A DNA stretch of 64,000 bases, taken from positions 15,376,001 to 15,440,000 of the forward strand of contig NC_071331.1 of assembly GCF_010183535.1 (NCBI RefSeq), written 5' to 3'. Shown piece after piece: positions 13,341-26,200 of this stretch; the stretch's first letter is position 1; each line of letters starts with the position of its first letter. Made by a program: the position numbers and the translations under genes. This DNA comes from Caenorhabditis remanei (lineage: Eukaryota > Nematoda > Chromadorea > Rhabditida > Rhabditidae). Below the pieces are notes generated by a model. The model made no database searches, was not told where the DNA came from, and saw only the letters and a list, made by a program, of their open reading frames with translations.

Positions 13341-14899
13341 ATGTTATCAGTCTTTTTTTATCATTTCGAAAAATGGAAATCGAGAGTGAAGAAAAGAAAA
13401 GAGAAGAATCGAATTCAATCGATCATGTTATCTCATGGATTCGTAAGTTTTTTCTTTTTGAAAAGCGATTTCTATTGGGAACTTCTCGGAATTCTAGTAT
13501 TGCTCTATGCTGGTATTGTCACTTCATTCATCTCTCCAATCGTTCTCATTGTTCTTTTTTATTCCGCATCTCCTCTTATGCTTATCAGCACGGAATGTCG
13601 GAAAATTGTCATGCGAATTCTTGCTCGTGCTTCAAATCTGCAATTCATAACTTGTGTTAGAATTGCTGGAATTAAAGGTAATCGAATGGAATTCGGTTTT
13701 AGAAATCTTTTTCTCTTTCCAGTAATGATGTCCGGTGAGAATTTGGATCGTCTTTCCGACTGTCGTGCTCTGTTGCTTCCAAACCATTTGAGTCTCTTTG
13801 ATCATTTCATTTTCATGACTGCTGCTGATTCATTCGGAATTAATGCAGTTGGAAGATGGATATTTGTGATTTACAACATGTGGATATATACTCCACTTGG
13901 ATGGCTCTGGAGTAGCTATGGAAATTATTTCATCGATTCTGTACCTATTCATAAAAGAGAAGAAACATTGAGCCATTTGAGGTGAATTTCATGAGTTTTC
14001 ACATTTATGTTTACCCTTTGTTTTATGGGGAATAGGAGCATCTTATGTGATGGAAAACTTTAAAAATAACCAAAACACCACAAGGTTATCAGTTTCTCCT
14101 CCGACAGGCAATTTTGTGTGTGGTGCAGTCAGTTGCACTTTTAGTTCAGAACTATTCCCCTGTTTTTTAAGAAAATATTTGTTTTCGAGAGTTGTTCAGT
14201 AGGAGATGATTCTCCCTGATGAATATTCACAATATCTGCTTTTTGAGTTCAAAAAACGAATTTCAGAAGACATTTCGATCGTATCTATCATGATGTTGAC
14301 CTCCGTTGGGTGTGTCTTTACCCAGAAGGATCTCGTCTCTTTCTAATCCAAAAAAGAAATTCCGAATATGAGAAAAAGAAAGGACTTCCACAACTCACCC
14401 ATTGCGCATACCCACGTCTTGGAGCTGCTTTGAGTGCAATCAAAGTTCTTGGACCAGACCCGAAAGATCCTTCGAAAGCAAACAATGGAAGAGGACCTCC
14501 ATTGAAATATTTAGTTGATGTGACACTCGGATATCCAGATGGGAAAATTCTTCCATTCAAAGATATTTTCATGTCTGCATTGTTGAATGGAGGTGGAAAG
14601 CCGTATGCAATTCACTATGAGATATTCGATATGGATCCTAAATGGAGTGATGAAGAGGAACTTAGAAAGTTTCTTTTTGATCGTTACCAGCAGAAAGTGA
14701 GTATTCAGAATAGTTTCGCGAAAGGTGAACGTTCTATTTCCAGGATAAACTATTGGATTCATACTACAAAACTGGAAGTTTTTCATCAGATTCAAAAGAA
14801 GCGCCCCTCCCATCTGACGTCATCATCATCGGTTTCCAACTTCTTCAAATTGCTCTTTTTGCAATTATCACCAAATTTTTGTACTCTAGCATCTTCTAA
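13341..14899 (+). CDS. acl-13: Lysophospholipid acyltransferase, LCLAT1/AGPAT type (ACL-13)
   Basis: Four exons (13341-13677, 13723-13981, 14267-14696, 14744-14899) give about 393 residues. It carries the PlsC acyltransferase motifs: NHLSLFDH (the NHx4D catalytic motif), a GNYFIDSVPIHKR region, and VCLYPEGSR (motif III, usually FPEGTR). Two hydrophobic segments near the N-terminus (GILVLLYAGIVTSFISPIVLIVLFY) and one at the very C-terminus (IIIGFQLLQIALFAIITKFLY) fit an ER membrane enzyme that transfers fatty acyl groups to lysophospholipids or lysocardiolipin. The intron at 13678-13722 is 45 nt and open in frame. The start is uncertain: in-frame ATG codons at 13341 and about 13425 both precede the first membrane segment. 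It begins about 140 bases after the upstream gene's poly(A) signal (13197-13202). Confidence 0.85.
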
Positions 14900-15107
14900 T
14901 TTGAATTGAATTAAAACAGAATTATGAAATGAATCCGAATAGAATTGAAAGTTCTGAACTAATCTTTATTGCAATTGAACGGATTACCCTTGAACGAACA
15001 AGCTACAAAAAGATCGATGTAATAGAGAGATTTTGGAGAATAAGAACGATTTCTTTCTTTTTTTCATTGGGAATTTACAATTAGAATACATCTTGATTAC
15101 ATCTTGA

Positions 15108-16099
15108 TTACATGCTCGTCTCTCGATACGGTTTGTGTCCATCAGAAGATGTGGATGGAGTATCATCGTCTCCAATCATTGATGATGATGCTTCTGATTC
15201 TGCTGCTGAACTTTTTCTATCTGCCTCAATCTTTTTCCACTCACCAGCCAATCGACGTCTGCAAGAGTTTTACATTTAGGCTGAGATAACTCAAAATATG
15301 GAAGAAAGCATGCATGAGAAGAAGAAGAAGAAGCTGCAGCAAGAACTGATCGTGCATTTGTAATCAGCATTATTCAAGTGCACTCTAATAATAACTGAGG
15401 GATTGCGAGTGCCACGTCACGGAGAAGAGAAGCAAACGAATACATTGAAGAAATAGAAAACCTACTCATTGTCATCGTACCAGAAACATTCGAACTGATC
15501 GATAAAGTTTAGAATTTTCGATCTGTTAGAGATAAACCCGGTTAGCACTGTAAATGAATCAGAAAATAAATGAAAAGAAGCTTACCTCAAATCTTCATTA
15601 TACATTGTTTTTGATAGTTCTCCTTTGATTATATGTGCTTCATCACGCATCAATTGCTTTTCTCTTTTAATTTCATCCAATAGTTTTTTGATTGTTTCCA
15701 TGTTTTCCTCGTCATTATCCTGCCGCATTATGTCCTGAAATCCACTTGGAGTGTTTCAATTTAACAACAAAACTAAGCCTTACCTCCAATTCGTTGACCT
15801 TTTTCCTCAATGAATGCGTCATTTTCCTCAAATGATCGTACCGTTTATCGAGGTAGGAAAGTCGGTCTTGGAACTGCAATAGTTATAAATTACTTATTTT
15901 AGTTCAAAAAACAGACGGACTATATATGCCAGCACTATCAAAGAACTCTGTTTCAACAAAACTTCTCAAATATAAGAATTACCTGTTGAGTACTGACACG
16001 AATATTAGCTTTGCAAAATGACGGTTTTCCACGTATTAACGCATGAATTTCATTGTCTTCAGTAGGTGCGTATTGAACGACTTCGTGTTGATACGACAT
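15108..16099 (-). CDS. Small coiled-coil protein, function unknown (187 aa)
   Basis: Five exons on the minus strand (15983-16099, 15784-15873, 15586-15734, 15466-15522, 15108-15258) join in frame to 187 residues. Residues about 40-120 form a heptad-rich helix (FQDRLSYLDKRYDHLRKMTH, KKLLDEIKREKQLMRDEAHI) consistent with a coiled coil. A conserved-looking FIDQFECFWYDDNERRLAGEW segment follows, then a Ser/Asp-rich tail ending ETSM. I do not recognise the family. An in-frame upstream ATG at 16162 would add a hydrophobic 21-residue leader; I prefer the inner start because the added part is encoded by T-rich leader DNA. It is convergent with acl-13, with about 210 bases between stop codons. Confidence 0.7.
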
Positions 16100-18348
16100 A
16101 CTCAAATAGAAATGAAGTGAAGAAACAAAAGAAAAGAAGAGAAGAATCAATTGAATCAACAAGTAACGAACATGATGTTCTTCTCATTCAATTGTGAAAA
16201 AAAGAAGAAGAATGTAGGCGTAAAGGTATCAAAGGTTCAGGAAAGAAACTTCCGTATTCGGCTCTCTTGCAATTTTTCGAGGGCTCACGTGTTTCCTGAA
16301 TCGAGTTTGTGGTCTGATGGTTTCAGTGTCGAACAGAGAATATTTGGGCATTCTATGGATTGTGAATGCTGTATGTATATTATTCGAAATAAGGAATATT
16401 TAATCTAGTTTCTTATTTCAGACTCCTTTTTCTAGGCGATTTTCGAATAAACTCAGTTTTCTGGAAAGTTGATGCCAAAGGGTTTCTAAATAAGTTTCCA
16501 AAATTAGATAATATTATCTGAGTTTTGAGAGAGAGAGCTTCATTCTGGCAAAGTAAATATCTCACTGAACACTCCATCATGATACTAATACAGAAACAAG
16601 TGTAAGTTGTTCACGACATCAGACTTCCAAATGAAAAGGGTTATACAGAAAAAAGGGTCTATTCCACAGTTCTTTCCATAGTGAGATTTCACTAACAGTT
16701 TCAATAATAGAAAGCTATGAAAAACTTCCATATGTGAAAGTTGAAAAACCATTGAAAAGTCAGTCAAACTGATTTATGCAAAATGACGAAAAAGAAGAAG
16801 AATAAGAAGGCAAAGAGCAGACAAAAATAGAGTTTCGAGGATGAGAATGGGGTGCCAATTTGTTTCTTTTCAAGTTCTTTTCTCCTTATTTTTTTCTTCG
16901 TCGCCATGTTTTGATGTATCATGTTTTTGCATTCTCTCGCTTTCTCGAATGCTCTTTTTCTCCTTTTTGGAATCAGAAGAAACACAGGAAACAATTTTGG
17001 AAGAAGGAAGAAGAAAACACAGAAACGAAATGGAACTGATTCTCAAGACAATTTCAGAAAAAAAACAGTGTCAGAATCTGTGTTCGAAAGGATTAACGCG
17101 TTTCGTGTGAATGTAATGTAAACTTTTCAGAAAAATTGTTTTTCTTTCTCTGAAAACGAAAGGATCAAAAATGAATGGTGATGTGGAAGTGGGTGGTAAC
17201 GAGTGAGTATAGGATTTAAAATGCGTGATGAATTGGATTGTACTCGAAAGACTCTTCGGAAGTGAACAAGTCTCGAAACAAAGATCACGCGAGTACTGTA
17301 CTTTGAACCTTTTTCCTCTTTTCCAAGAACTTTCTCAATTCAGAATTGTCCTGAACCAGAATCGGCTGTCATCTTGCGTACCAGTTCATTTTTGACATGC
17401 CTTTTTGATTTAAGACTCTTGAAACTTTTGGGATATGAAAGTAACTGAACTGAGAGTTGAATGGATCATGAGATTTGGACAGCCTATGGTTAAACTGAGT
17501 TTACAATCAGAAGAATTCTCATGCGGCAGACCACTATTGAAATGTAAATGGGAATCTGCTCAAATCCCAAAGCGAAATATACGGTAGAGTATCACAATTG
17601 TAGCATTTCAAGATGACACGCCTACCTCTGCTGAAAAGTAAACAAAAAAACGCTGGCGTAAGAAATCTCATTGAGACTGACACGACGTCGTTTGCTCAAC
17701 GAGCACATCCGCTGTCGATGTGTGATTAGCATACGCGTGGTGGAATGCTTTCTTTTCTTCTTGAACAGTGTGTCAGATTCCAATCCCAAGGGTTCCATTC
17801 CTCATTCTCCACCATTTTTTTCTCTCAAAAAAGTGTCAACCAAAAAAGGATGGCTTCAGAAGCTGTGGAGAAACAAAACATAACAACGACACGGACTGTG
17901 AGAATGTTTTCTTTGGTAGACTAGTTCTTCTTATTCGTTCTAAAAAGACGGCTGAAGTGGTGTTTTCTACGGTATCCGATTTCATTAAAACGGGAAAAAC
18001 AAGAAAAAACAAGCGTTCTGAATCAAGATATGGATTTGAGAGTGAAGAAGGGAAAATTTGGAATCCGAAATATTGTATACTTTTTTTTTCAGAATTTACG
18101 AAGATAAAGCAATAGAACTTTATGATCGCGATCAAAGAATAAAGAGAGGAACGTCAGTTATGAAAGTGTCTTCTCCAAACCTTAGACAACTAAGAGTGTT
18201 TTCAGTCTAAACAATTTCATTGTTTATAAAATTCTGTTAGTTTATTGAAAAAAAACCCGAATTGCGAGCTACAAGAAAAATACTTCACATTCTTTCGTTT
18301 ATACTTTGAATCCGATCTAGCTTCTAGAGAACAAGAAGAAAAAACGAT
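16100..18348. other. Gene-poor intergenic sequence
   Basis: I find no exon chain with splice signals in this stretch. Open frames present are short, overlap poly-Lys/poly-Phe encoding purine/pyrimidine runs, and lack recognisable domains. It probably holds promoter elements of the flanking minus-strand gene. Confidence 0.4.
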
Positions 18349-18420
18349 AGGTTCCACCGAGATTTGAACTCGGGTCGCAGGATTCAAAGTCCTGAGTGCT
18401 AACCGCTACACCATGGAACC
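18349..18420 (-). tRNA. tRNA-Gln (TTG)
   Basis: Reading the minus strand gives a complete 72-nt cloverleaf: acceptor GGTTCCA pairing with TGGAACC, D-arm with A-box TGGTGTAGCGGTTAG, anticodon stem-loop CAGGA-CTTTGAA-TCCTG with anticodon TTG, and T-arm CCGAG-TTCAAAT-CTCGG (B-box). No intron is present and all stems pair, so it looks functional. It sits alone in a gene desert, as dispersed nematode tRNA genes usually do. Confidence 0.95.
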
Positions 18421-19064
18421 GACGGGCGCAGCAGTTCACAGGTTCGTATAGATTACAGACGCCGATGTTGCATAGACTGGTCAAACAAACATTAGAGAAG
18501 AACAGAGAGCGCGCGTACATCTTTTGAGTCTTGCAGGAATGATTGATAAGTGAGTTCTTTGATTTGGGTTGGCATATTTTCGACTCTAAAAAGGGAAATG
18601 ACTTACCTCTGGCATTTTGAAGTTACTTCTTTTCACTTTTCGATATTTGCTCAGAAGTTGTCAGCAGAGAAATCGTCTCATCAGATGATGAATCCTGAAA
18701 TTTACTAAATATTAGAAAATTGAAAATATTAGGAGAAGAGAATGTTTGAGAATAGAAAAACAGTGAAAGGTCTTTGTTTGCAAAAAGCCAGCCGCTTCGT
18801 CGGATCACCGTTAAAATTTTGGGGGTCTTTCACAGACGATACGTGACAATAGGAGAGAAAAAGAGAGATTAGTCAACAATCATCGTCAGCTGTTCGTCTC
18901 AATTCGAAGGGGAAACATGAGAGAAAGCTTGAGCTAAAAAGAAAAATTATGACACTCTTCGTCATCATTGTTTATGGTCCAAGGGTAAATGTCCTTACGA
19001 TCGAAGAACAGGAAGAGATGCTACCGGAAGCTACTAATGATGAATGAATAGTGGCAAAACCTTT
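18421..19064. other. Spacer between two tRNA genes
   Basis: No supported gene. Two short antisense frames overlap the tRNA and its flank but have no recognisable product. Confidence 0.4.
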
Positions 19065-19137
19065 CGACCACGGCAGGATTCGAACCTACAATCTTCTGCT
19101 CCGTAGGCAGACGCGTTATCCATTGCGCCACGCGGCC
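19065..19137 (-). tRNA. tRNA-Arg (ACG)
   Basis: The minus strand reads as a 73-nt cloverleaf: acceptor GGCCGCG pairing with CGTGGTC through G-U wobbles, A-box TGGCGCAATGGATAA, anticodon stem TCTGC/GCAGA with loop CTACGGA (anticodon ACG), and T-arm GTAGG-TTCGAAT-CCTGC. The anticodon A34 would be edited to inosine. All arms close, and it is intronless. Confidence 0.95.
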
Positions 19138-22100
19138 ACATTTTTGTACCTACACCAGAGAAAAGAACAAAAGTAGAAAGAGAGAAGAAGTGAGGAGAAT
19201 CTCCAAATTTAGAAGGATTCGAAAGAAGAGATTATCTAATTTCGGAAGCTCAAGAGTCATTAGAGTGGGAGAATCTTGCAGCTCTGAGAGTACTAAAGAG
19301 CAGCAGAAGGGACTACTAATTTGCTCGCGGGAAATAAACGAAGAATTTGAGATTTGTGGGTAAAACATCTGGACAAAACCTTGGCGTACGTTTAAGATTA
19401 CACTATTCTTCTTTTCTTGTAAATTTGAAACGTGAAATTTCATCTTCACTATTCGAAAGTGTAATCCGGTGTAAACAAATAAAACAAAAAAGAAGAGGAG
19501 AAAGAATAAAAATGGAAGAAAAAAGAAAAAGAAGATGAGCTTCAGAAAAAGAAAGAAGACCAAATGACATGGCAACGTGGAAAGAAACGGAAGACAAATA
19601 AATTGGACCGACTAAAAAAAGGGAAGGTGTGTATAGATGTAGATGCATGCGAGAAAATTCACCATCGCATCGAATTTCATGTCATGTCATCTACATCGCT
19701 CTCTTCCGGCGCTTACATCAAAAAAGAGCTAGAATAGAAAGAAAAGGAAACAGGGAATTGAAAGAAGGTGTGAAGCCAATTACTTTAGGTTACGGTAGTT
19801 CGAGTTCTCGAAACGAATGAGGACTTTCCTTGATTCATTAGACTGAAATGCGGTTCCAGATTTCACAGTGAGACACTTAAAATAATAGTTTCATTCTTTT
19901 ACAAGTTTTTATGTAGATTCACTTGTCAATACACAGTGACTGTAACAAAACGGAAATGATTTCCGAAATTTCAGACAATTACAAAAGGAGCTTTTTTTAT
20001 ATTTCCGACGATGTTAACTTTTGCGGATTTATAGGACAAACCTAGATCTTCAATTTCTCGGTTGATAACTTTACAGTTTCATTCAATCGAAGCTTACAGT
20101 TCACACAGCTTTTCACAAAACATGTTTGATTTTGTCTAGTTAAGAATCTTTAGTAACTAATACAATAAAAGAAAATTCAACCGAAAATGGAACGAATCAT
20201 CGGACAATCCCTCGTAACTTAAAAAAAAGTGTCACTTCCAAATGAAACTCTGAAATAATATAACTAATTAGAAATCCTCATCTAAGTGCTCATGAGTTTA
20301 AGGTTGAAATATTTGGTCGCTTTACAGTCCCAGAGGAATCTTTGAATTCATCTGAAGTGTCCAAAAGAATCCAAGTAAAGTTATAAACGTGCCGTATCGG
20401 GTGGCAGACAAAAACAAGGAATGAGTAGGAATTTGGCGACAAAGAGAAAAAAAAGGATTTCGGAAATTCAAAAATCAAATTTCCGCGCCGCCCGTCATGC
20501 GGCACCGAAAAAAGATAGAGATTTGTCAAAGTTGGTGAAAAACGGGGCAGGAGAAGAGAGGGCACATGGGAAAATCTATCAAAAATATTTGCCTTCCGGG
20601 CACCAGAATGAGTTAGAAAAACCGAAGAAGAAGACAGATAAGTTTTCAAAAGAAAATAACGAATTGCTAAAAATAAAATATATTTAGATTGTCCAGAAAG
20701 ATAACAAATTCCAGCCTGAAAAACGAGGGAATGACTCAAAAAACGGAACAAAAGTACTTTGAAAGGAAGAAAGAAGAAGAGAGAAAGAGGGGGATTTCGT
20801 CATTATTGAAATGGTTCATCTCTATTCATAGAATGTCAATTGAATCATACTAAATTCAATTATTCTTTTTCATACTAATGAAAGAAACATTTTGCAGCAG
20901 AAGCAGTTCTTTTTTCTTCTTCCTTTCTCTTCTCCCTTTTTTGTGTGTCTTCTATAAATTTTCAATAGGGACGAAATGAAATAAGGGAAAGGAGACTTTG
21001 AACACTCGTTCTTTTTTGAGTTGGAAAATAAAAAAACGTGTCAAACATTCAAATCCATTCATAAAAACTATCTTATCAATCAGGTTAACAGTCTACAAAC
21101 TACATTCATCGGACTAGTGATCACCTATTCTGAATGAACATTCTAGCAGTATTGTGAACGGTTTTAAATAAAAATGTTGAAAAAAGTTGAAGAATATTTG
21201 AAAAAAGAAACAAAAAGAGGAAAAAACAACCTCGGTGGGACGTCGGTGATCAGCTACAAATTCAATTTCTATTCCATTTTTCCGACCCAACTATTTTATT
21301 TTCTCTTCTTCTACTTCTCCCATTCCTCCCAAAAAGTTCCTATTTTACTTCTTCTGAATTCAGAATTCTTTCAGAAGACTTGCACTCAGAATGACCGTAA
21401 TCCAATCTATTTTCACTGCATTGCCATGATTATCAATGAGAGCAAATAGAGATAATTTGGGGATAAGAAACGCAGAAATGTAAGAATAATTGATAAGCTA
21501 TCAGTACATTTATCAGTGCATCTGTTTATGTTTGTTGGTTCTTTCGTGTGTGTTTCAGTGCTGTTTCTTATATTTTTATCTTCTTGTTTTGAATTTTTGG
21601 AAGCTTTTCAGTGCTAAACTTTGCTCGTTTTCTGGATTACTGTAAGTTTTCAATTAGAACACATTCGGAACTATGGTCTGAGAAATGGACAGATCATGAG
21701 AGCCCATGTAGAAGTTGTGTTTCTTTGATTCTAGAACACGATTTTACCGGCATTTATTGTTCTCTGCTCCTTTTTCGACTGCTCAACTCCAGAAACACGC
21801 TTTCCGAGATTTTTGATGATTTTAGATTGAATCGAGAAAGTGATTCGAAAGTTCAGATAAAGTACATTGATGCAAACAAACAATTTGCAACATTTTCAAA
21901 TTTCGAGATAAGAAAGATGATTATACTTTTCGAAGTTTGATCGGAGAGATGGGGCAACCATAACTTCCGAGGAAGCATTTCGATTCGATTCGCCTACTTT
22001 TTGAAACTTTCGACTGCTATAAAAACAGTTATTGCAGAACATTTCTTTTCTTGTAGTTTCAAAAGTTTCTAGTCCATGAAAGTTCTGTTATCTGTGATCC

Positions 22101-23220
22101 GAATGATCAATTCCACTAGTTTTATTGCATAATACAAAAAGTAATGTTCTTTCTAGAAGTTTAGGTAACTGCACTGCAAACAAGTTCATTTTAGTTCAAA
22201 AACTCTCAGACTCAAAGAGATTCTGGTTACTTGAGAATAAGAAATGATAGTTGTTTCTCACTAGAACCCCTTTCAACTAGAAATGTTTTCTTTTCGTCTG
22301 CAATTGCAACATAGTGAACCGACTCGAATTCAATCCGATCTACACCCATAAAACTTCACTCTTCTAGATTTTTCAAACGACTCTCACTGGGTTAATCCAC
22401 TTGTCTTCTTTTCTCTTTTCGAACACTCATCCCATCTGCTTTAATCTTCCTTTTCTCGCCGTCAGATAATGGGTTCGTAGGGCGAAAAAAGAAGAAAAAG
22501 GGGAGGATAAAAGGAATTGAGAGAGAAGAAAAAAGATGGGAAAGGAGAGGAAGAAATAGAAGAAGAGTGGATTTATGTGGAGCACATCCGGTTGTTTCCA
22601 GTCAAAATAGATACGGATATATGAAGGGGAAAAGGAAAATTAGTGCTGGAATAGAAGGAATAGAATAAAAATAGAAGAAAGTGAGAGTGTATTTGGAAAG
22701 GGAATATGTAGGTAAAGTGTGAGTACTGTAGGATGATATTCTGACTTCTTTTAACGAATGTAACTAATATTTCAAGATTGATGATAAATCGTAACATATT
22801 GAGAAATAGGCTTTCAGAAATTCAAAAATCTGATAAGATATCGTTTTTAGTGAGTAGATTTAATTTCTGAATTCGTAAGTTCTTGTGAACCAAGTCTTGA
22901 CCTCACAGTGGTTTCGAGGTGACTGAAAAGCACTAACGTTTCACGTGAACAGCAAGATAACAAATTTTTACTAAAAGTTTTGCTTCTCTTAAGGCGTAAA
23001 ATTTATGTTTCAGAAAATGAATTGACGTAGTCGGATTTACATACCATCGGGTTTGAAGATCTCCTAAAAGCTACCTCTTTTAATAATTCAATTTCAAGAA
23101 AAAAATTTAGATTTTTTTCGAAATTTCTGATTAACTAGTTCCCAAAATTCATAAAAACATGAATTTTACTCTTTTTATAACGAATCATAATCAACTTTCC
23201 ATTTTCAGAAACACAACAAA
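19138..23220. other. Gene-poor intergenic sequence upstream of the UGT gene
   Basis: No exon chain could be supported. The sequence alternates purine-rich tracts (19150-19570, 22470-22560) with AT-rich DNA. The last bases before 23221 contain an acceptor ATTTTCAG followed by AAACACAACAAA and then the UGT start codon, consistent with trans-splicing. Confidence 0.4.
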
Positions 23221-26200
23221 ATGCCATTTCCACTGCTCATCTTCTTATTTTTTCATCTTCTAACTACTTCAAACTGCTCCACAATAATATTTTTGAATAT
23301 GTTCAACTCAAAGAGCCATGCACTTACAATGATGCCACTTGCAGAAAGGTAAGTGTCACGAATGTGGGTGATGACGTTGCAATATGAAGAGTGAATTTGA
23401 AAAAACGATAGAAAAGGTGTCAAGACTCAACCGGGAATAAGGGGAAAGAAATGGCGTCGAAATTCGTTTCCGCTTCACGCACTCAGCCGTGAAATACGAT
23501 CGGACCCCACAAAAGTAGGTGAAGAAGAAAAAGGAAAAGGCGACAAATTTGAAGTGAAGCTCTTCTTTTTTCTCCGGAAAGAAGAAAAAATAGAAAAAGA
23601 AGAAAAGGATGACTGGATGGAAGAAGGAAAAAGAATGGATGCACCTCAGACGACATTTGAAATGGATGAGATTCTTGAGGTCATTTCTCAAGAGATATAG
23701 TCTGAGAAAAAGCAGAAAAAAGAAAGAGAATGAGTGATGTGCATTGGGACCAATCACAATCAATTGGCTCCGCGAATGGCAATGTTTTGAAGCTAAGGGG
23801 CGGGGTTTGACGGGGAAAGTGTCACGTGTTTCACCAGTTCAGTCATGGGATTTTTGGGATGAGGAAAGGAAAAAAGTGATGAGTTCAGACTGGAAACAAA
23901 GAACTTCCGGAACTAGATTTATGGAGAGAAGAGGTCTGTTGCGATCAACTTTGATAAGTAATATCTTCCTTCTGAATGCCGTTTTCTGAATAGTTCGAAA
24001 ATCTGAGAATCTTTTTAGAACTTGTTGAGTCCAGCATGTATGTTCTTTGAATCTTGTACTTTTCGTTATCACTTTCATTATCAAATTAAACAATGCAGAG
24101 TTCACTCGTAAACAAGAAAGATACAAACCATAAAAAATTTTGAACTGTAACTGATCTAACTAGGTAATCGACAACGTGGGAAATAGATTTTTCAGACGAA
24201 TATGGCTGGAATTCTGATAGATTTGTTTAGACTTCAAACTTGATTATTTCGCAGTGTTCACGTCAAAGCCAATTGTTCTATCTATTTTTGAGGAATCATG
24301 TAACTTGATTCATTTAATCGTTACTGAAAATTTAAAACCATAGTTTGAATCTCGACATCATCAGCTTTCGAACTATGTCAGTTTGTTCTGAAAACTGCGA
24401 TTTCTGTGAGTAATTCTCTCTAATGAAATGAAAGGAAAACGCAACAAGTTTGAAACAAATTCAAACTTTGATCAGCTCTCTCTCGTTCAAAAAAAAAGAG
24501 AAATTAAATAATCGAAAATCTCTGAAACTGTGACATCCTCCCGAAATGTCTATTTTTTTGGGTGAAAAACTGAGGCCTCCCATCAGAGCAGTAAACGACT
24601 CATAAAACGGGTCGAAATCGGTTGAAAGCAAGTGATGCGTTTGCATTGCAGTCATAGTTTGAAAGACTTGAAGAAGAGGAGAGCAGGCTTATAAAAAGTT
24701 TGATTGGTTGGTGGTTCTCGTGTGCTCACTCGGCGGCGGTGGCTCCGTGACTGACGTCAAAAATCTTCAGAATCGCGACGTTCCCCTGGGAAAGAATGAG
24801 AGTTTGTCTTCCGACTGAATCCTCTCCCAAACTTTTTGACACTTTGTTTACGAATGCAAAAAATGAACAGAGATAGAGAGAGAATGTCATGGAACACATG
24901 TGACCAGACCATTAAAAATGAAGATTTTGATATCTCTCTGTCCTTAAAAAAGTTGATGAAATTTGTGAAAACTTCAATGTTCTTTCTTTCAGATTGGCGG
25001 ATGATGGCCATGACGTTTCAATGTATACAATCAGTGCAAACCGGTTGAAAGTCCCCTCGAAAAAAGTGAAAATTTTGGAATCTCTTGTGAAAATGGCAGG
25101 AAGTACAGATGATTCTGCACCGGACACAAGTGGAGTGAGCAGAATATTTTGGAATTATGAAATGACACCGTATTATGGAGCATGGTGTTATGAAATTGGA
25201 TTACACTATTTGGAGGAAGGACGAGACGGTGAGGAGAGAAACTAAACGTTTTTGTCATAATGTGTTTTTTAGATCAATTAAATCAAGTGTTATCAACTCC
25301 TTATGACTTGGCGATTGTTGATGAAACATATACATCCCTTCAAGGAGCAATTGCATTAAAACTGAAAGAGAATCACGGAACTAAGATAATTGCATTCGCA
25401 ACAACAGGTATGATGAATGAGTTTATTTGTATTCGAATACTTAGACAACCTTGGAAACTCTTCTTCTGTATCCACTGGTCTCTGACTTGTTCTCAACAGC
25501 TCCAGTTCTAGCTGGGCATGGACAATAAGCAGCATCAGCTCCTGGCTGTCCGGCGTTTCCTTCTGGTCCAGCCTCTCCGTCTTGTCCAGCTTGTCCTGGT
25601 TGTCCGTCTGGTCCAGCTGGTCCGGCTGGTCCTTGTTGTCCTGGTGCTCCAGCGGCTCCGTCTTGTCCTGGGTTTCCAGCTGGTCCTTGTGGTCCTGGAG
25701 CTCCTGGAGCTCCTGGGAGTCCTTGTCCGCGTTGCCCATCTTTTCCTGGGGCTCCTGGGGCTCCTGGTGCTCCATCTTGTCCTGGTGCACCGGCATCTCC
25801 AGCTGGTCCAGCTGGTCCTGGGGCTCCTGGTTGTCCAGCTGATCCGTCTTGTCCTGGTTGTCCGTCTGGTCCTGGTGCTCCTGGAGCTCCATCTGGTCCA
25901 GCTGGTCCTGGTTCTCCTGCTGGGCACTTGATACATCCGGTCTCTCCTTCATGGGAGATGAGAGAAATTCCATTGACTCCGGCCTTTCCAGCCTCTCCAG
26001 CATGTCCGTCCTCTCCTGGAGCTCCTGGGGCTCCTGGTGGTCCTGGTGGTCCAGCTGGGCAGTTGTTTGGTTGAGCTCCACAGTTGCATTGTCCAGCTTG
26101 ACGCTTTTCACGTCCGAAGAGAGCACGGAGGTTGCTTTGGTTATCAAGAGATGGGCGGGTAACTGGGATCATGTCCTTCCAGGCGTTGTTGGCGAACATC

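Noticed and set aside
19150..19648. 141-aa minus-strand Phe-rich ORF and overlapping frames
   Set aside because: Purine/pyrimidine tract artefact with no domain or splice structure.
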